From: Neoechinorhynchus agilis
Taxonomy: Eukaryota; Acanthocephala
Length of the DNA: 64,000 bases
Direction of reading: 5' to 3'
NCBI GenBank assembly: GCA_051530055.1
Contig: CM121341.1
Span: forward strand, 10,416,001-10,480,000
In this document: positions 1-10,001 of the stretch, piece after piece
Layout of the letters: each line of letters starts with the position of its first letter
How positions within the stretch are numbered: position 1 is the stretch's first letter
Position numbers and translations under genes: made by a program
The notes under the pieces: model-generated
The model's database searches: none
What the model was told of the DNA's origin: nothing
Seen by the model: the letters and a program-made list of their open reading frames with translations, nothing else

Positions 1-60
1 AGAAAGGAAAATTAGCTAGTTTTGCGAATATTTTGCAATGAGATTGGAATTATCGAAACT

Positions 61-200
61 TACAAACTGATGATGAATCCGACGAAGTTCGCACAACGTC
101 TTTAATAAATAATCATTTACTGGGTGAAGACTTCTAAACAATAATTCCAATCACATTCCCCTCTACCTTACATATCGACATTTTTACAAATGAAGTTATT
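61..200 (+). repeat. Interspersed foldback-family fragment with a hammerhead-like motif
   Basis: The stretch holds a CTGATGATGAATCC box and an AACGTC box, then TTTAATAAATAATCATTTA and a GAAGACTTCTAAACAATAATTCC tail. The same blocks recur at 7690-7830, 25.8-26.7 kb, 51.2-51.4 kb and 62.97-63.15 kb, where they form inverted pairs. Here only one arm is present, inside the MDH intron. Confidence 0.75.
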
Positions 201-305
201 TATGTATATTTCCTGCGGGGGCGATATGAAACACCTTTTAAACCTAATTAAAAACTAGCTTTCAAGTCGTATTTTGATTTCCGGATTTTAATTGCGTTTC
301 TTTAG

Positions 306-446
306 AAACATGGAGTTGAAAAGCGTCTGGGAATCGGAAAACTTAGTCCATTTGAGGAATCACTGCTTGAAATCGCAATAGAAACATTAAAGAAGAACAT
401 TAGTAAAGGAGTTACATTTGGTAAAGAATATGCGAGGAAGCTATGA
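306..446 (+). CDS. MDH2: Mitochondrial malate dehydrogenase, last exon (gene runs off the left edge)
   Basis: This is the terminal coding exon of an NAD-dependent malate dehydrogenase, the matrix TCA-cycle enzyme that interconverts malate and oxaloacetate. The exon follows a T-rich acceptor ending at 305 and encodes 46 residues before a TGA. It begins KHGVEKRLGIGKL, continues SPFEESLLEIAIETLKK and ends EYARKL, matching the C-terminal helix of mitochondrial MDH (KKGIEKNLGIGKVSSFEE in the family). The preceding exon and the rest of the gene must lie left of the window. The same exon recurs at 7934-8074 in a duplicated segment. I am confident of the family; whether this copy belongs to an intact gene cannot be seen from here. 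Confidence 0.85.
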   Translation, partial: KHGVEKRLGIGKLSPFEESLLEIAIETLKKNISKGVTFGKEYARKL

Positions 447-588
447 CCTTCGAGTTATTATTCGTTGGCGTTTTAAATTGAAATAAATGCATTTCCTCAA
501 GAATGATTAAAAGTTGCAGTTTGTGCGAAAGGTCTATTTCTTTAAGTCTAACTTTGAGAAACGTATTCTTCAAAACATAAAAGATATT

Positions 589-897
589 TCAGTGATGCCT
601 TACATGAACTTCTACTCCTGCTTTAAAATCCATTTTAGCCTTGATGCCCACACTTCGGGTTGGTGTTGAGGATATTGAAGATCTCTTGTTTGCCATTTTC
701 GATGACTTTCCTCCAAATCCGTGTCGGTTCGATTTCGCACCGCCATTCGATGAAGACGATTTGGTGGCATGATGCGATCTACCTGATCCTCTAGATGCGG
801 ATGATCGTCCACGTCCTGAGGATTTGCCCACTCCGCGACAGTTAAAGGCAACTATCAGTAGACAAAGGAAGATGAACAATAGAGAACGTGAATGCAT
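589..897 (-). CDS. Small Ser/Gly-rich secreted protein, copy 1
   Basis: A 102-residue reading frame with a clear signal peptide: MHSRS followed by a hydrophobic core LLFIFLCLLIVAF and a likely cleavage after NCRG. The mature part is basic and rich in Ser, Gly and Arg (runs such as SGRGRSS and SSSSNGG) and ends in VEVHVRHH. No conserved domain is recognisable. It faces the malate dehydrogenase exon tail to tail. An identical frame occurs at 8217-8525, but because the whole segment is nearly identical this says nothing about selection. It could be a cuticle or antimicrobial-type peptide; that is speculation. No intron is needed. Confidence 0.5.
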   Translation of the reverse strand: MHSRSLLFIFLCLLIVAFNCRGVGKSSGRGRSSASRGSGRSHHATKSSSSNGGAKSNRHGFGGKSSKMANKRSSISSTPTRSVGIKAKMDFKAGVEVHVRHH

Positions 898-1188
898 TTT
901 AAAAAATACTCAGAGGAAGCATAATGCTTAGTTAGTTGTGAATGCCACCGTAAGTGCAACAGTTTGGAATGAGTTATTGTACATGGAAACCCAAGGGGAA
1001 AATTTGAATATCAATGAAGCAATTTCGCGGTTTACCGAACATTTAAATCGATGAGTTCTCACGACATTGATTATGGAATCAATCGCAAACGCCCGATAAT
1101 TCTGACTAAATAAACTTAAGGGTTTTAGAGTCACCAATGTGGTCAAAATCAAAGATAAGATGTTGTCAATATGAAAAGTTCAGCTCCC

Positions 1189-1268
1189 GGTAGCGTGGCC
1201 GAGCGGTCTAAGGCGCCAGTTTAAGGCACTGGTCCGAAAGGGCGTGGGTTCGAATCCCACCGCTGCCA
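1189..1268 (+). tRNA. tRNA-Leu (anticodon AAG)
   Basis: An 80-nt tRNA. The acceptor arm GGTAGCG pairs with CGCTGCC, followed by discriminator A. The D arm holds the usual leucine sequence GCCGAGCGGTCTAAGGC. The anticodon stem CCAGT/ACTGG carries the loop TTAAGGC, giving AAG. The class II variable arm is TCC-GAAA-GGG, and the T arm is GTGGG-TTCGAAT-CCCAC. All conserved positions look intact, so this copy should be functional. It marks the right edge of the duplicated segment. Confidence 0.95.
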
Positions 1269-1494
1269 GCTTCCAGCGGCGCACGTATAGCTAACGATTA
1301 TTCCTGCGCGCACGCAAGGTTCCGAAATGGCACTTAAATTGAATGCGTCACTTTGCTCCTTCAAAGACAGCAGGTTTATTTCTTAATAATGCACAAAGAA
1401 ACCTTCGAGTCGCCCGCAAACAATAATAACAACAAATTCAAAGTTGACTGGTCAGGACTCAGATGTTCACGGTTCCGCTTTTTTGTTCATTAAT
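1269..1494. other. Spacer between tRNA-Leu and LINE relic
   Basis: About 225 bp in which I see no gene, RNA or repeat that I can name. It is not shared with the sequence after the second tRNA-Leu copy. Confidence 0.5.
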
Positions 1495-2930
1495 AAAACG
1501 CAAGTCCCATTTCAGATTTGATTGCAATTGGAGAGCATAAAAAAGTTTCTTTACTACTTCTGCCGGGCATAAATCCCCTCTGCTTCTCTGATATGGACAT
1601 TTCGCTCCGCAGACGTTGATCGATTATCCTATTGTATTGCTTCATCGTGTGGATCAACATTTTTTCCTCGATAGCTATATCGGAACCAATGTTCACTGCC
1701 TCTATTCGTCGGACATCTTTTCAGTAGTAAGTATTCGTTGGAAGATATTTGTTAATAGTGGAACAGCATCAGCTTCAAGCACTTTCCAGATCTATATTGG
1801 TTTTCATCTTGGAAAGTGCGGTTTTATCTTCGACCTCTGATATTGCGTTGATTAATCCTTCGTCAGGTTCGTGCACTCTTTCTGCTCCATTCGTACTGTT
1901 CAGCAGTTGATTGAAGTATTCTCTCCACTTTTCTTTAACTTCTTTTTCTTCGTTCAAAATGTTCCCATCCTTGTTCTTAATTTTCTTTACCGTCGTAATG
2001 TCCTTAGGTCCCTGATCTCTGATCTTCATCACTATAAACACATATGACATTGTTTTGTCTTTTTGCAGCTTTAAATATAGAAGTTCGAATTTGCCTCTTG
2101 CTTCCCTATCGCCACCGCTTTCTTTGCTATATTTCTCGATTTCTCATATATTGCATCCATTTTCTTTTTCGCACTCTTTTTGTCCGCTATCGCCCTTTGC
2201 ATCTCGTCGCTCCACCGCCATGTTTCTTGTTTCGGTAATTTTCTACCTGTGGTTTTATCCAAGGATTTCTTTGCCGATTTAATCCAGCATCTATTCGTAT
2301 CCTCAATGTCGTGATTTAGAATGCTGATGACATGCTTCTTGAATTCTTCACAATTATGGAGTTTGATCAAGTCGCCACAATTTGGTTTTATTAGGCATCC
2401 TTTATTTGGGCCGTTTGATGTTCTTGATCTAGAGGTCTATGCACAGTAAACGGTGTTCCAAAGCGTAAGTCTCTCCAGGTATAGTTTTTGCGTGTTTCAT
2501 TCCTCTCCATTTTTCTTGTGGATAGAGGATATAATCGATTTGCGTTTTTCCTCCTGCCGCCGGTGCTGTAAGTCACAAATTGGCGTTCTTCTTTCTTAAA
2601 GTAAGTGTTCGTGATCCGAAGTTTATTTGGTAACGCAAAATCCAAAATGCTTTCTCTAAATTTCGGGTTCCAAAGCCTCTTCCACCGTGTGCTTGACACA
2701 AGCTCGAGTTTTCCGCGCCAACAAGACCGTTGAGATCTCCACATATTATATATCTTTCTTCCTTGATTTCATGGACCACATCATATAGATCTTCCCAGAA
2801 CTGGTCTTTCTCCTGCTGCGTGAGTTCGGCTTGTGGGGCATAGCAAGAAACGATCACCAGGCATTGCAATCTAAGATCTATCCGCGTCCACATTATCCTA
2901 TAATATAATACCACGTTTATTGTTCAACAA
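1495..2930 (-). mobile_element. Decayed RTE/BovB-like LINE (endonuclease plus part of RT)
   Basis: A non-LTR retrotransposon relic read on the minus strand from about 2930 down to 1495. In order it shows the back of an APE endonuclease (VSCYAPQAELTQQEKDQFW, then YIICGDLNG), the linker that mis-annotated proteins call craniofacial development protein 2-like (KSAKKSLDKTTGRKLPKQ, RDQGPKDITTVKK, VKEKWREYFNQLLN), and the start of a reverse transcriptase (YNRIIDQRLR, then QRGFMPGRS). The pieces lie in several frames, so frameshifts are present. The RT catalytic motif and the 3' end are missing. It abuts a second LINE at about 2.95 kb. Confidence 0.8.
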
Positions 2931-2984
2931 ACACGTTTTATTGAATAAGAAAAACGATCCATACACTTGCCAGCATCTATCTTT

Positions 2985-5900
2985 GCTGAAGTTGTCTGGA
3001 TGTCGGATGTTAAGGCAGGGAGGTGGGATTTGTCTTTGAAGGAGTTTTACAGGAGAATGACAGATTAGGAGTCTTTCCTTGTTCTCCGGTTATTAAGGAA
3101 AGATCGGGCTTGAGGGAAGAAAGATTTTTGGTAGAGGGTGGTACGAGCGAGGGGGGATGAAAAAGGTTGGGTTCCGGGTGTTTACTAGGGAAGAGTATTT
3201 AGAGATGAGGGAAGAAAATTGTGGAGGGGGTTTAAGAAGACGGAGGGCGTTTTTGGAGAAAATAGAGGTGGGCGTCGAGGGGAGGGAGTGAAGTCCCGCA
3301 TATTCTCGCTGCTATCTTGTGGAAGGTTTCGAGGGAATGGAGAGCATTGACGGAGAGGGAAGTTTGGAAGGCGTATGTGAGGATATGGAGGATGGCAGAG
3401 AGATAAAAGTGGGCAAGGCGTTTAGGGGAAACGCCGAGACGCCGGAGGAGTTTGAGGAGGTAAAGACGAGGGTTTGTTTTAGAGAGTGTAAATGAAATGT
3501 GGGCATCCCATTTGTAGAGAAAGAATAGGATGACCCATGTACCTTTGGGTCCTCATAAGCATTCAAGTTCATAATGGTTCAAAAAAAGAAAAGCGTATCC
3601 GTTAATATGGGAATATCCAGTCGGGGGATGTCCGTTCGAGAGGTAATATCAGGTTGGAGGGATGCCTATTCGGGTGGGAACTATCCATTCGGGGACGGTT
3701 CGTTCGGGTGAGGATGTGTCCGTTCGTTTGAGAATATCCGGTTGGATTGGAAGGTCCGTTCTGGTAGGAATTGGTGTTTATTGCTTGCATGAGCGCTTGT
3801 AAGGTAGGTCTTTCCTCTGGTTCATTTCAGGTTATGATATCCGAGAAGATTGGGCAGCATGAAAAAAGGAGCTTAGGTGTAGGGAGGCGCGAGGTATAGG
3901 AAGGTGAAGCGAATTAGAATTACGAGTGTTGTGCTCGTGTGAAAAGGGGGCGATATATGGAAAAAATTATGGTGGTAGGGTGGAGAGGCGTTTTGATTGT
4001 TTTATCAAAATAACATCAAGGCATTCAGTGAGAGGGGGAAAGTCAGCTGTGCAATTTTTAGATGCTCTTTTATGAAGAATTTCGAGACGGCGGATTAGCG
4101 ATTTGGAAAGGGTGCAAAATAAGGGATAACCGTAGGTGAGGGATGGTAAAATAAAGCAGAAGTAAAAGTTGTAGAGATCGGGTTAAGGGATTCCTAAATG
4201 TTGGAGGTGTTTGAAGAGATAAATTTTAAAGGTGTTATGCTTGAGGGAGAGAGTGATGTACGAGTCTCATTTCAAATTTGATTGAAATTGGCGACCCAGA
4301 ATTCTTAGGGAAGTTACTCGTAGGATGTCATTTAGAAACTCAGGAGATGATGTGGGGTTGCGGCAGAGAGAGGGGATCATTTCGAAGCATTTAGAGAAAT
4401 TGAGATGGAGTTTGTGATTGTGCAGAAATCTCTTATGTGTGTGATTTCTTTAGGGGTTAAAGAAAGGGAGAGGCGAAGTGGTGAATGGGTGATGAGGGTG
4501 ATATCGTCGGCATATAAGAAGAGCTTAGAGTGGGAGGAGAGAGGTTTGAGGTTGTTTAGAAAAATATTAAAGAAAAGTGGTGACAGAACAGCACCTTGAG
4601 GTACGCCTTTGGTGAGGGATAGGCTGATAGAGGAGGTGAAACGGCATTGAATGTATTGTTTGCGATTGTGAAGATAAGATTTGAGCCAGCGGATCTGCAA
4701 CAAGTTGAGATCAAAATCGGAGCTGGCTCGGAGAAAGAGTGGTAACGAAGAGCCCAGTTTGGGATTTCGCATTGTGAGGATGAATTTTGAGGTAATTTGT
4801 CTTCGTGTGACGAAACTTATTGGAGTATCGGCGAGTTGACAAAAGCTTTAGATGTCGGCCTTAAAGATTATGCGGAGACTGAAATCTAGAACCTGTTTTA
4901 GTTCAGAAGAGGACACATTGGGGATGATATCCGGATGATGTAGACCAAGAGTGTTGAATCGCCACCCGAACGAATTTTAGAGGAAAAGTTTCTGCGGGCG
5001 ATAACTATTTTGTTAGTAAGTGCTTTTTGTAAACGGGGAGAGTCTGGGGAGTTATTGCGATGGGCCCTAGAAGCTTGCCTTTGTAGAAGTTTCAGAATGG
5101 GGTTATCTATGGAGGGTCGCGGTTGGAGATCCTAACGAATTTTTTGGGAATTGCCGAAGCTAGGGAATTTTTTATGATTGAGGTTAGGGGGGACATGGCC
5201 AAGGAAGGGTCATTTACGTTTACAGAGTGGAATATGCCGATGTTAGTGTTGAACAATGTTATAAAATTGTGGATGTGGCGATGACGTTTATTCCAGACGG
5301 GTAAACGGGGAGATTTCATTCGCAGAGGTGGGGTGGAGGGAGAAGGGTAGAAGAGGAAATAGATTATTGAAATCCGCTGCAATTAAGAAATGGGACGAAT
5401 TTGTGGAGTTTATGAGCTCCATCATAGAGTCAATTTGGAGCAAGGAGGACTCAGGTCGAGAGGCCGGAGGGTGATAGACGCCAGCAAAGGTGAATTCTCT
5501 AAGGCCGTTTCTCAGAGGAGCTATGAAATGGACTGCGATGAATTCTAAATGGGGGTTTTTGAAGAGAACCTGTGAGAGATAAAGAGTAAGGTAGTTCTAT
5601 TGCCGTACGTAAATTGAGACCCCCTCTCGGGCGGTCATCGCGGTATGTATGGAAGGAAGAGTACCCGGGAAGGATGGCTGAATTGCTGTTGAAGGGGTAA
5701 ACCACGTTTCTGTTAAGCTGACTACGTCGGCTTTTGAGGTAGATGAAATTAGTGAAATTTCATCTAGTATAGAAAGGAGGCTACGAGTGTTGGAGTAGAA
5801 AACGGTGGGAAGGGAATTTTGGATTTCGGGTAATAGGGACGGAAATGAGAGTGATTGGGGTTGCAAACAAAAGTTGTGCGATTTATATCCTTGAGGGAGG

Positions 5901-6000
5901 AGTGCATGACACGACGGGTCGAATTCAGAGCGGCGAGGGATGATGGCCGGGGGCGGAGAAGGCGCATCATTACAGAAATGAATCGGGGATTTGATTGATT
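2985..6000 (-). mobile_element. Decayed CR1/Jockey-type LINE
   Basis: Minus-strand relic of about 3 kb. Near 5.6-5.87 kb an endonuclease segment reads TVFYSNTRSLLSILDEISL followed by SLTETWFTP. Near 4.38-4.77 kb a reverse transcriptase segment carries KGVPQGAVLSPLFFNIFLN and the catalytic LYADDITLI. The 3' part (3.31-3.57 kb) contains a short segment, NAYEDPKVHGS, that recurs degraded near 9.45-9.65 kb. Many frame breaks separate the pieces, so the copy is old and inactive. At 3600-3790 the sequence contains a short degenerate reiteration of TCCGTTCGGG-like words. Confidence 0.8.
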
Positions 6001-6069
6001 TTGGTGGCGTTGGTGTCTACCTTATATACTTATAGTTATTTGTTCCCTCTTTTGCTTTTTTTCCTCCTA

Positions 6070-6670
6070 CTCGTTAAGATGTTTCGTCGACCTTTTGTTC
6101 AACTGTAGATTTCTTTGTAGTTATTGAAGGTGAATCGCTTTCGTTTTTTCTATCGCTAGCTTTTATCAAAGTCTTTATATCATAATCTTCCACAGCAATT
6201 TTAGAATCATTAAGTAATACAGGCTGCATATTTTCTAAGGGTGCTACCAAATCACTAATAATTGTCGAAGTATTCGCATACTTTTGAACACCACTCGCTT
6301 CCAACAAGTCTTCGTTTGAGTTTGACACAAATGGTGGTCTACCAAAACTGTATTCTCATTTGTGGCCTCTTCACTAGCCGATTTCTGTAAAAGTTGAGCT
6401 TGTTTCCATGAAGTCCTCTTTGGAAGCTTTGTCTTCCCCTTTGAAGCATTAGGTTTATTACCTTCGTACTTTTTGACTTTGAACAACTATTAACTTCTGA
6501 GAGCTTCCATTTCGCACCGAATGGCCCCGCTAATATATCCTTAACTGTGCCCATCACTTCAATTAATGAGTCTTTTAGAGTATCAGCAACTAGTACAAAG
6601 CACTTCGTTTAGTGCAACATCAACAAGAGTGGAATACTTAGTGGCGTCCCGTCCACTGTTCATTGATTTG
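6070..6670 (-). pseudogene. Possible broken host gene of unknown function
   Basis: Read on the minus strand, successive coding-looking stretches follow one another in different frames. They start with ATG and MNSGRDATKYSTLVDVALNE, go on with DTLKDSLIEVMGTVKDIL, then a lysine-rich part (KGKTKLPKRTSWKQAQLLQ) and end with NEDLLEASGVQKYANTS and a Ser/Lys-rich tail to a stop near 6074. The joins do not carry convincing intron signals and would need introns under 25 bp, so frameshifts are more likely. No family is recognised. Real gene with sequence errors, decaying gene, or chance are all possible. Confidence 0.35.
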
Positions 6671-7261
6671 ATTGTAAGTTTTTACTGCTTGATTTGTCTT
6701 GTCGTTTTGAGTCTTGGTCTTTGCGTTGCTCGAGTGTAGAGTAGACGCGATGTGGCGACGGAGTAGGACATTGCTATGAACATCAACTCGGAAAAGAAAT
6801 TGACAATAGATATTGGGTTAAATTTAAGAAGCCTGATTCAAGAAAAATGGCAATTAATGATTGCTAACAGTTCTAGTCGAACAATACCATCTGTGTTTGC
6901 GAGAACGATTTTGCATTTAGGTGTGCCTGGGTCATCTTACCGTCTTTAGACCGAAGTATTTGATCGAATGATTTCACCAAGAAATGGGCCGTATTTACCG
7001 GATAAAACGGCACTTGAACCTCTCTTAGTCCCGTCTGTTTACAATGATGCGAAGGGCTGGATAGCAAAAACATCGCTGCAACTTGTATGCCAGCTCAATT
7101 TGACCACTGGACGATAGCGCCGTCTTCGGTAGATTTCACCACTGCCCAGATTAAAAATCACCGGAAGCTTAAATTACGAAATTCGATGTATTAACCAGTG
7201 TCAAAAAAATCGTCCTGTTGAAATCAAGAGATCAATTTTGGCGGCGTTCAAGTTCGTGGCG
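6671..7261. other. Intergenic stretch without a supported gene
   Basis: About 590 bp. A plus-strand ATG at 6777 opens only a 57-codon frame, and the frame after its stop continues another 50 codons; nothing in either resembles a known family. The word GCCGTCTTCGGTAGA at about 7118 recurs at about 16761. Confidence 0.4.
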
Positions 7262-7334
7262 CACCTCCGGCGGGGATCGAACCCGCAACCTCTGGATTAG
7301 AAATCCAGCGCTCTATCCATTGAGCCACGAAGGC
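7262..7334 (-). tRNA. tRNA-Arg (anticodon TCT)
   Basis: A 73-nt tRNA on the minus strand. The acceptor arm GCCTTCG pairs with CGGAGGT allowing G-T pairs. The D arm is GCTC-AATGGATA-GAGC. The anticodon stem CTGGA/TCCAG carries the loop TTTCTAA, giving TCT. The T arm is GCGGG-TTCGATC-CCCGC. It lies immediately beside the truncated malate dehydrogenase exon, so it marks the left breakpoint of the second duplicate. Confidence 0.93.
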
Positions 7335-8074
7335 TGAAGTGCCAAAGCTGGTTGGGCGACTTTATCGATGGCTTACGCTGCAGCACGGTTCGCAAATGCA
7401 CTGTTAGCTGCATTATCAGGACAACCGAATGTGGTGGAATGTACAATGACCGCTTCGGAGAGACCGGATGTTGCTTTCTTTTCTGAACCGCATTTACTTG
7501 GGGTAAGTAATTTTGGTCGTAAGCTGACAAAAAGCTGTTCGTCGATCTCATGTTTTAGGTTCTCTAGGCTTAAAAAGTACAAATTTAATTTTAATTAAGA
7601 CTAAATTAAAAAGATTTTTCACGAACCAAGAAAGGAAAATTAGCTAGTTTTGCGAATATTTTGCAATGAGATTGGAATTATCGAAACTTACAAACTGATG
7701 ATGAATCCGACGAAGTTCGCACAACGTCTTTAATAAATAATCATTTACTGGGTGAAGACTTCTAAACAATAATTCCAATCACATTCCCCTCTACCTTACA
7801 TATCGACATTTTTACAAATGAAGTTATTTATGTATATTTCCTGCGGGGGCGATATGAAACACCTTTTAAACCTAATTAAAAACTAGCTTTCAAGTTGTAT
7901 TTTGATTTCCGCATTTTAATTGCGTTTCTTTAGAAACATGGAGTTGAAAAGCGTCTGGGAATCGGAAAACTTAGTCCATTTGAGGAATCACTGCTTGAAA
8001 TCGCAATAGAAACATTAAAGAAGAACATTAGTAAAGGAGTTACATTTGGTAAAGAATATGCGAGGAAGCTATGA
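7335..8074 (+). pseudogene. MDH2: Truncated malate dehydrogenase, last two exons (copy 2)
   Basis: Two exons are visible. The first (about 7336-7502) encodes ATLSMAYAAARFANALL, then QPNVVECTMTASE and FFSEPHLLG, ending at a GTAAGT donor. The second (7934-8074) encodes KHGVEKRLGIGKL to EYARKL and stop, and is identical at protein level to 306-446. The join keeps phase and reproduces the MDH order. Upstream, homology stops at the tRNA-Arg. The lead-in that should read like VVxAKAGAGSATLS is about two codons short (AKAGWATLS). All catalytic and NAD-binding parts are absent, so this is a 3' fragment rather than a working gene. The 431-bp intron contains the start of the duplicated block. Confidence 0.8.
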
Positions 8075-8216
8075 CCTTCGAGTTATTATTCGTTGGCGTT
8101 TTAAATTGAAATAAATGCATTTCCTCAAGAATGATTAAAAGTTGCAGTTTGTGCGAAAGGTCTATTTCTTTAAGTCTAACTTTGAGAAACGTATTCTTCA
8201 AAACATAAAAGATATT

Positions 8217-8525
8217 TCAGTGATGCCTTACATGAACTTCTACTCCTGCTTTAAAATCCATTTTAGCCTTGATGCCCACACTTCGGGTTGGTGTTGAGGA
8301 TATTGAAGATCTCTTGTTTGCCATTTTCGATGACTTTCCTCCAAATCCGTGTCGGTTCGATTTCGCACCGCCATTCGATGAAGACGATTTGGTGGCATGA
8401 TGCGATCTACCTGATCCTCTAGATGCGGATGATCGTCCACGTCCTGAGGATTTGCCCACTCCGCGACAGTTAAAGGCAACTATCAGTAGACAAAGGAAGA
8501 TGAACAATAGAGAACGTGAATGCAT
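8217..8525 (-). CDS. Small Ser/Gly-rich secreted protein, copy 2
   Basis: Identical in protein sequence to the frame at 589-897: signal peptide with core LLFIFLCLLIVAF, then a basic Ser/Gly/Arg-rich mature part. It lies inside the second copy of the duplicated block, downstream of the truncated malate dehydrogenase. Promoter sequence between the frame and the tRNA-Leu is duplicated too, so both copies could be expressed. Function unknown. Confidence 0.5.
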   Translation of the reverse strand: MHSRSLLFIFLCLLIVAFNCRGVGKSSGRGRSSASRGSGRSHHATKSSSSNGGAKSNRHGFGGKSSKMANKRSSISSTPTRSVGIKAKMDFKAGVEVHVRHH

Positions 8526-8816
8526 TTTAAAAAATACTCAGAGGAAGCATAATGCTTAGTTAGTTGTGAATGCCACCGTAAGTGCAACAGTTTGGAATGA
8601 GTTATTGTACATGGAAACCCAAGGGGAAAATTTGAATATCAATGAAGCAATTTCGCGGTTTACCGAACATTTAAATCGATGAGTTCTCACGACATTGATT
8701 ATGGAATCAATCGCAAACGCCCGATAATTCTGACTAAATAAACTTAAGGGTTTTAGAGTCACCAATGTGGTCAAAATCAAAGATAAGATGTTGTCAATAT
8801 GAAAAGTTCAGCTCTG

Positions 8817-8896
8817 GGTAGCGCGGCCGAGAGGTCCAAGGCGCCAGTTTAAGGCACTGGTCCGAAAGTGCGTGGGTTCGAATCCCACCGCTGCCA
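8817..8896 (+). tRNA. tRNA-Leu (AAG) copy 2, probably decaying
   Basis: Same length and acceptor, anticodon and T arms as the tRNA at 1189-1268. It differs at the normally invariant T8 (now C), in the D loop (GAGAGGTCC in place of GAGCGGTCT) and in the variable arm, where TCC-GAAA-GTG no longer pairs fully. Loss of T8, which makes the T8-A14 tertiary pair in tRNAs, suggests a pseudo-tRNA. It would probably score below copy 1 in a tRNA search. Confidence 0.7.
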
Positions 8897-8904
8897 GATT
8901 CCAC

Positions 8905-9370
8905 CTCGATGCACGTTGCATGCACCGTTTCCACGAAATTTTATCTGGAAAACAAGGGCAACATCTGCTCGTCATTTCTCGACAATTAACACACTCACCA
9001 CCTCCCGCCGAATTCCAGCTTTCGCATGGGCCACCACTGCGGAACTAATATCCGTGTTACGAACAACTGATGATTTGTGCTCCTTCATCCGTCGGGTGAA
9101 ATTGTTGGTCTGCCCCACACCAGAGCACGGAAGTTTGTATCGCAATGGTCGGCGTTTCGAACGTATTATCATCGAATCCTTATAAATAGGTTCGAAACGT
9201 TCGAGGGCAATAAACCTGATTTCAAATTAAGGATGCGACTATGTGGCGCGTGAATTGAGAATCCCTGTTATATGTGTTTTAGATTGCTGAAGAAGATCCG
9301 AGATAGTGGATCGAAATATCCAATAAAATCATATTTTCATTTATCTCTCCTATCGACAAAGAACCAGGTA
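8905..9370 (-). mobile_element. Penelope-like element relic (GIY-YIG endonuclease fragment)
   Basis: On the minus strand at 8972-9172 the translation RYKLPCSGVGQT, then RRMKEHKSSVVRNTDIS and SSAVVAHAK, matches the GIY-YIG endonuclease of Penelope-like retroelements (family pattern: YK-PC--C, -R--EH---VRN, -SA---H). The YIG motif itself is lost. At 9287-9321 on the plus strand lies CTGAAGAAGATCC-8 nt-GGATCGAAATATCC, the imperfect hammerhead-type stem that accompanies these elements. The two signals are on opposite strands, so the region may combine two fragments. Confidence 0.65.
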
Positions 9371-9439
9371 TTTTTTTCAAGTTCCAGTTGGATGTCATTA
9401 GTGAAAGGAGAATTGTGAAGATCCTGATTCTCTGTGTTG

Positions 9440-9660
9440 GTTACAGATTATGCCACATTTTATTAATGAACAAAGAATAGGATCCATGAACCTTTTGGTC
9501 TTCATAACCACTCGAATTCTGATAAGATAAATGAATGTGGTGTTGATTTTGGATTGGATTATGAATGGGTAGCTCGTCCAGGTGGGAATCGGTTAACTGA
9601 ACGTTGCTCTGCTTCCTGCAGTTATGCAAAAAGATCTCCAAAATGTCCTGAGTTATAATA
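9440..9660 (-). mobile_element. Short LINE relic
   Basis: The minus-strand translation SSGYEDQKVHGSYSLF parallels NAYEDPKVHGSSYSF in the LINE at 3.3-3.6 kb, and the nucleotides are similar (AAGAATAGGATCC and CATGAACCTTTTGGTC). This is a 3' fragment of the same family. The following 9660-10000 shows no supported feature. Confidence 0.5.
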
Positions 9661-10001
9661 TCAAACGACTGTCATCATGCATTATCAGAGACAGTTAAAA
9701 AAGAATTGCTTGAGCCTTTACGGTTGCCGAGATTCGCCTCGATTCTGATTACAGGAAGCTGGTTTCTTTACATTAAGTTCCGCCGAGAGAGAAAATCCTT
9801 CGGAATGGTAGAGTTCAAGATACGTAGTGATAATCCCCTGGATAAAACATATTTTATACAGATGCTTCGAGTGGAGAAAGCGTTTTTAGAATCACATTTC
9901 AAGCGCACGGCTTCTGCGCCGCAAGCTATAAATTGTAATCTTTTCTTTGTTTAGATTACCATTGAAAAAACTCAATAAAGCTCTCAAATATATTCTTAAG
10001 T

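Larger units (their letters stand above)
1..1268. repeat. Segmental duplication, copy 1 (MDH 3' end + secreted protein + tRNA-Leu)
   Basis: Bases 1-1268 match 7629-8896 at a constant offset of 7,628 with no indels that I can see. I count about two substitutions in the first 1,185 bp and about six in the last 85 bp, which cover the tRNA. Similarity stops just after the tRNA-Leu. The left end of this copy lies outside the window. Near-identity implies a recent duplication or ongoing gene conversion. Confidence 0.93.
7629..8896. repeat. Segmental duplication, copy 2
   Basis: Direct repeat of 1-1268. It holds the MDH intron end and last exon, an identical secreted-protein frame, the foldback fragment and a tRNA-Leu copy. 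Substitutions cluster in the tRNA-Leu. Upstream of 7629 the copy probably extends into the MDH exon at 7336-7502, whose partner would lie left of the window. Confidence 0.93.

Noticed and set aside
7297-7582. Minus-strand frames over the tRNA-Arg and MDH exon
   Set aside because: They are antisense to a recognisable tRNA boundary and to the MDH exon.
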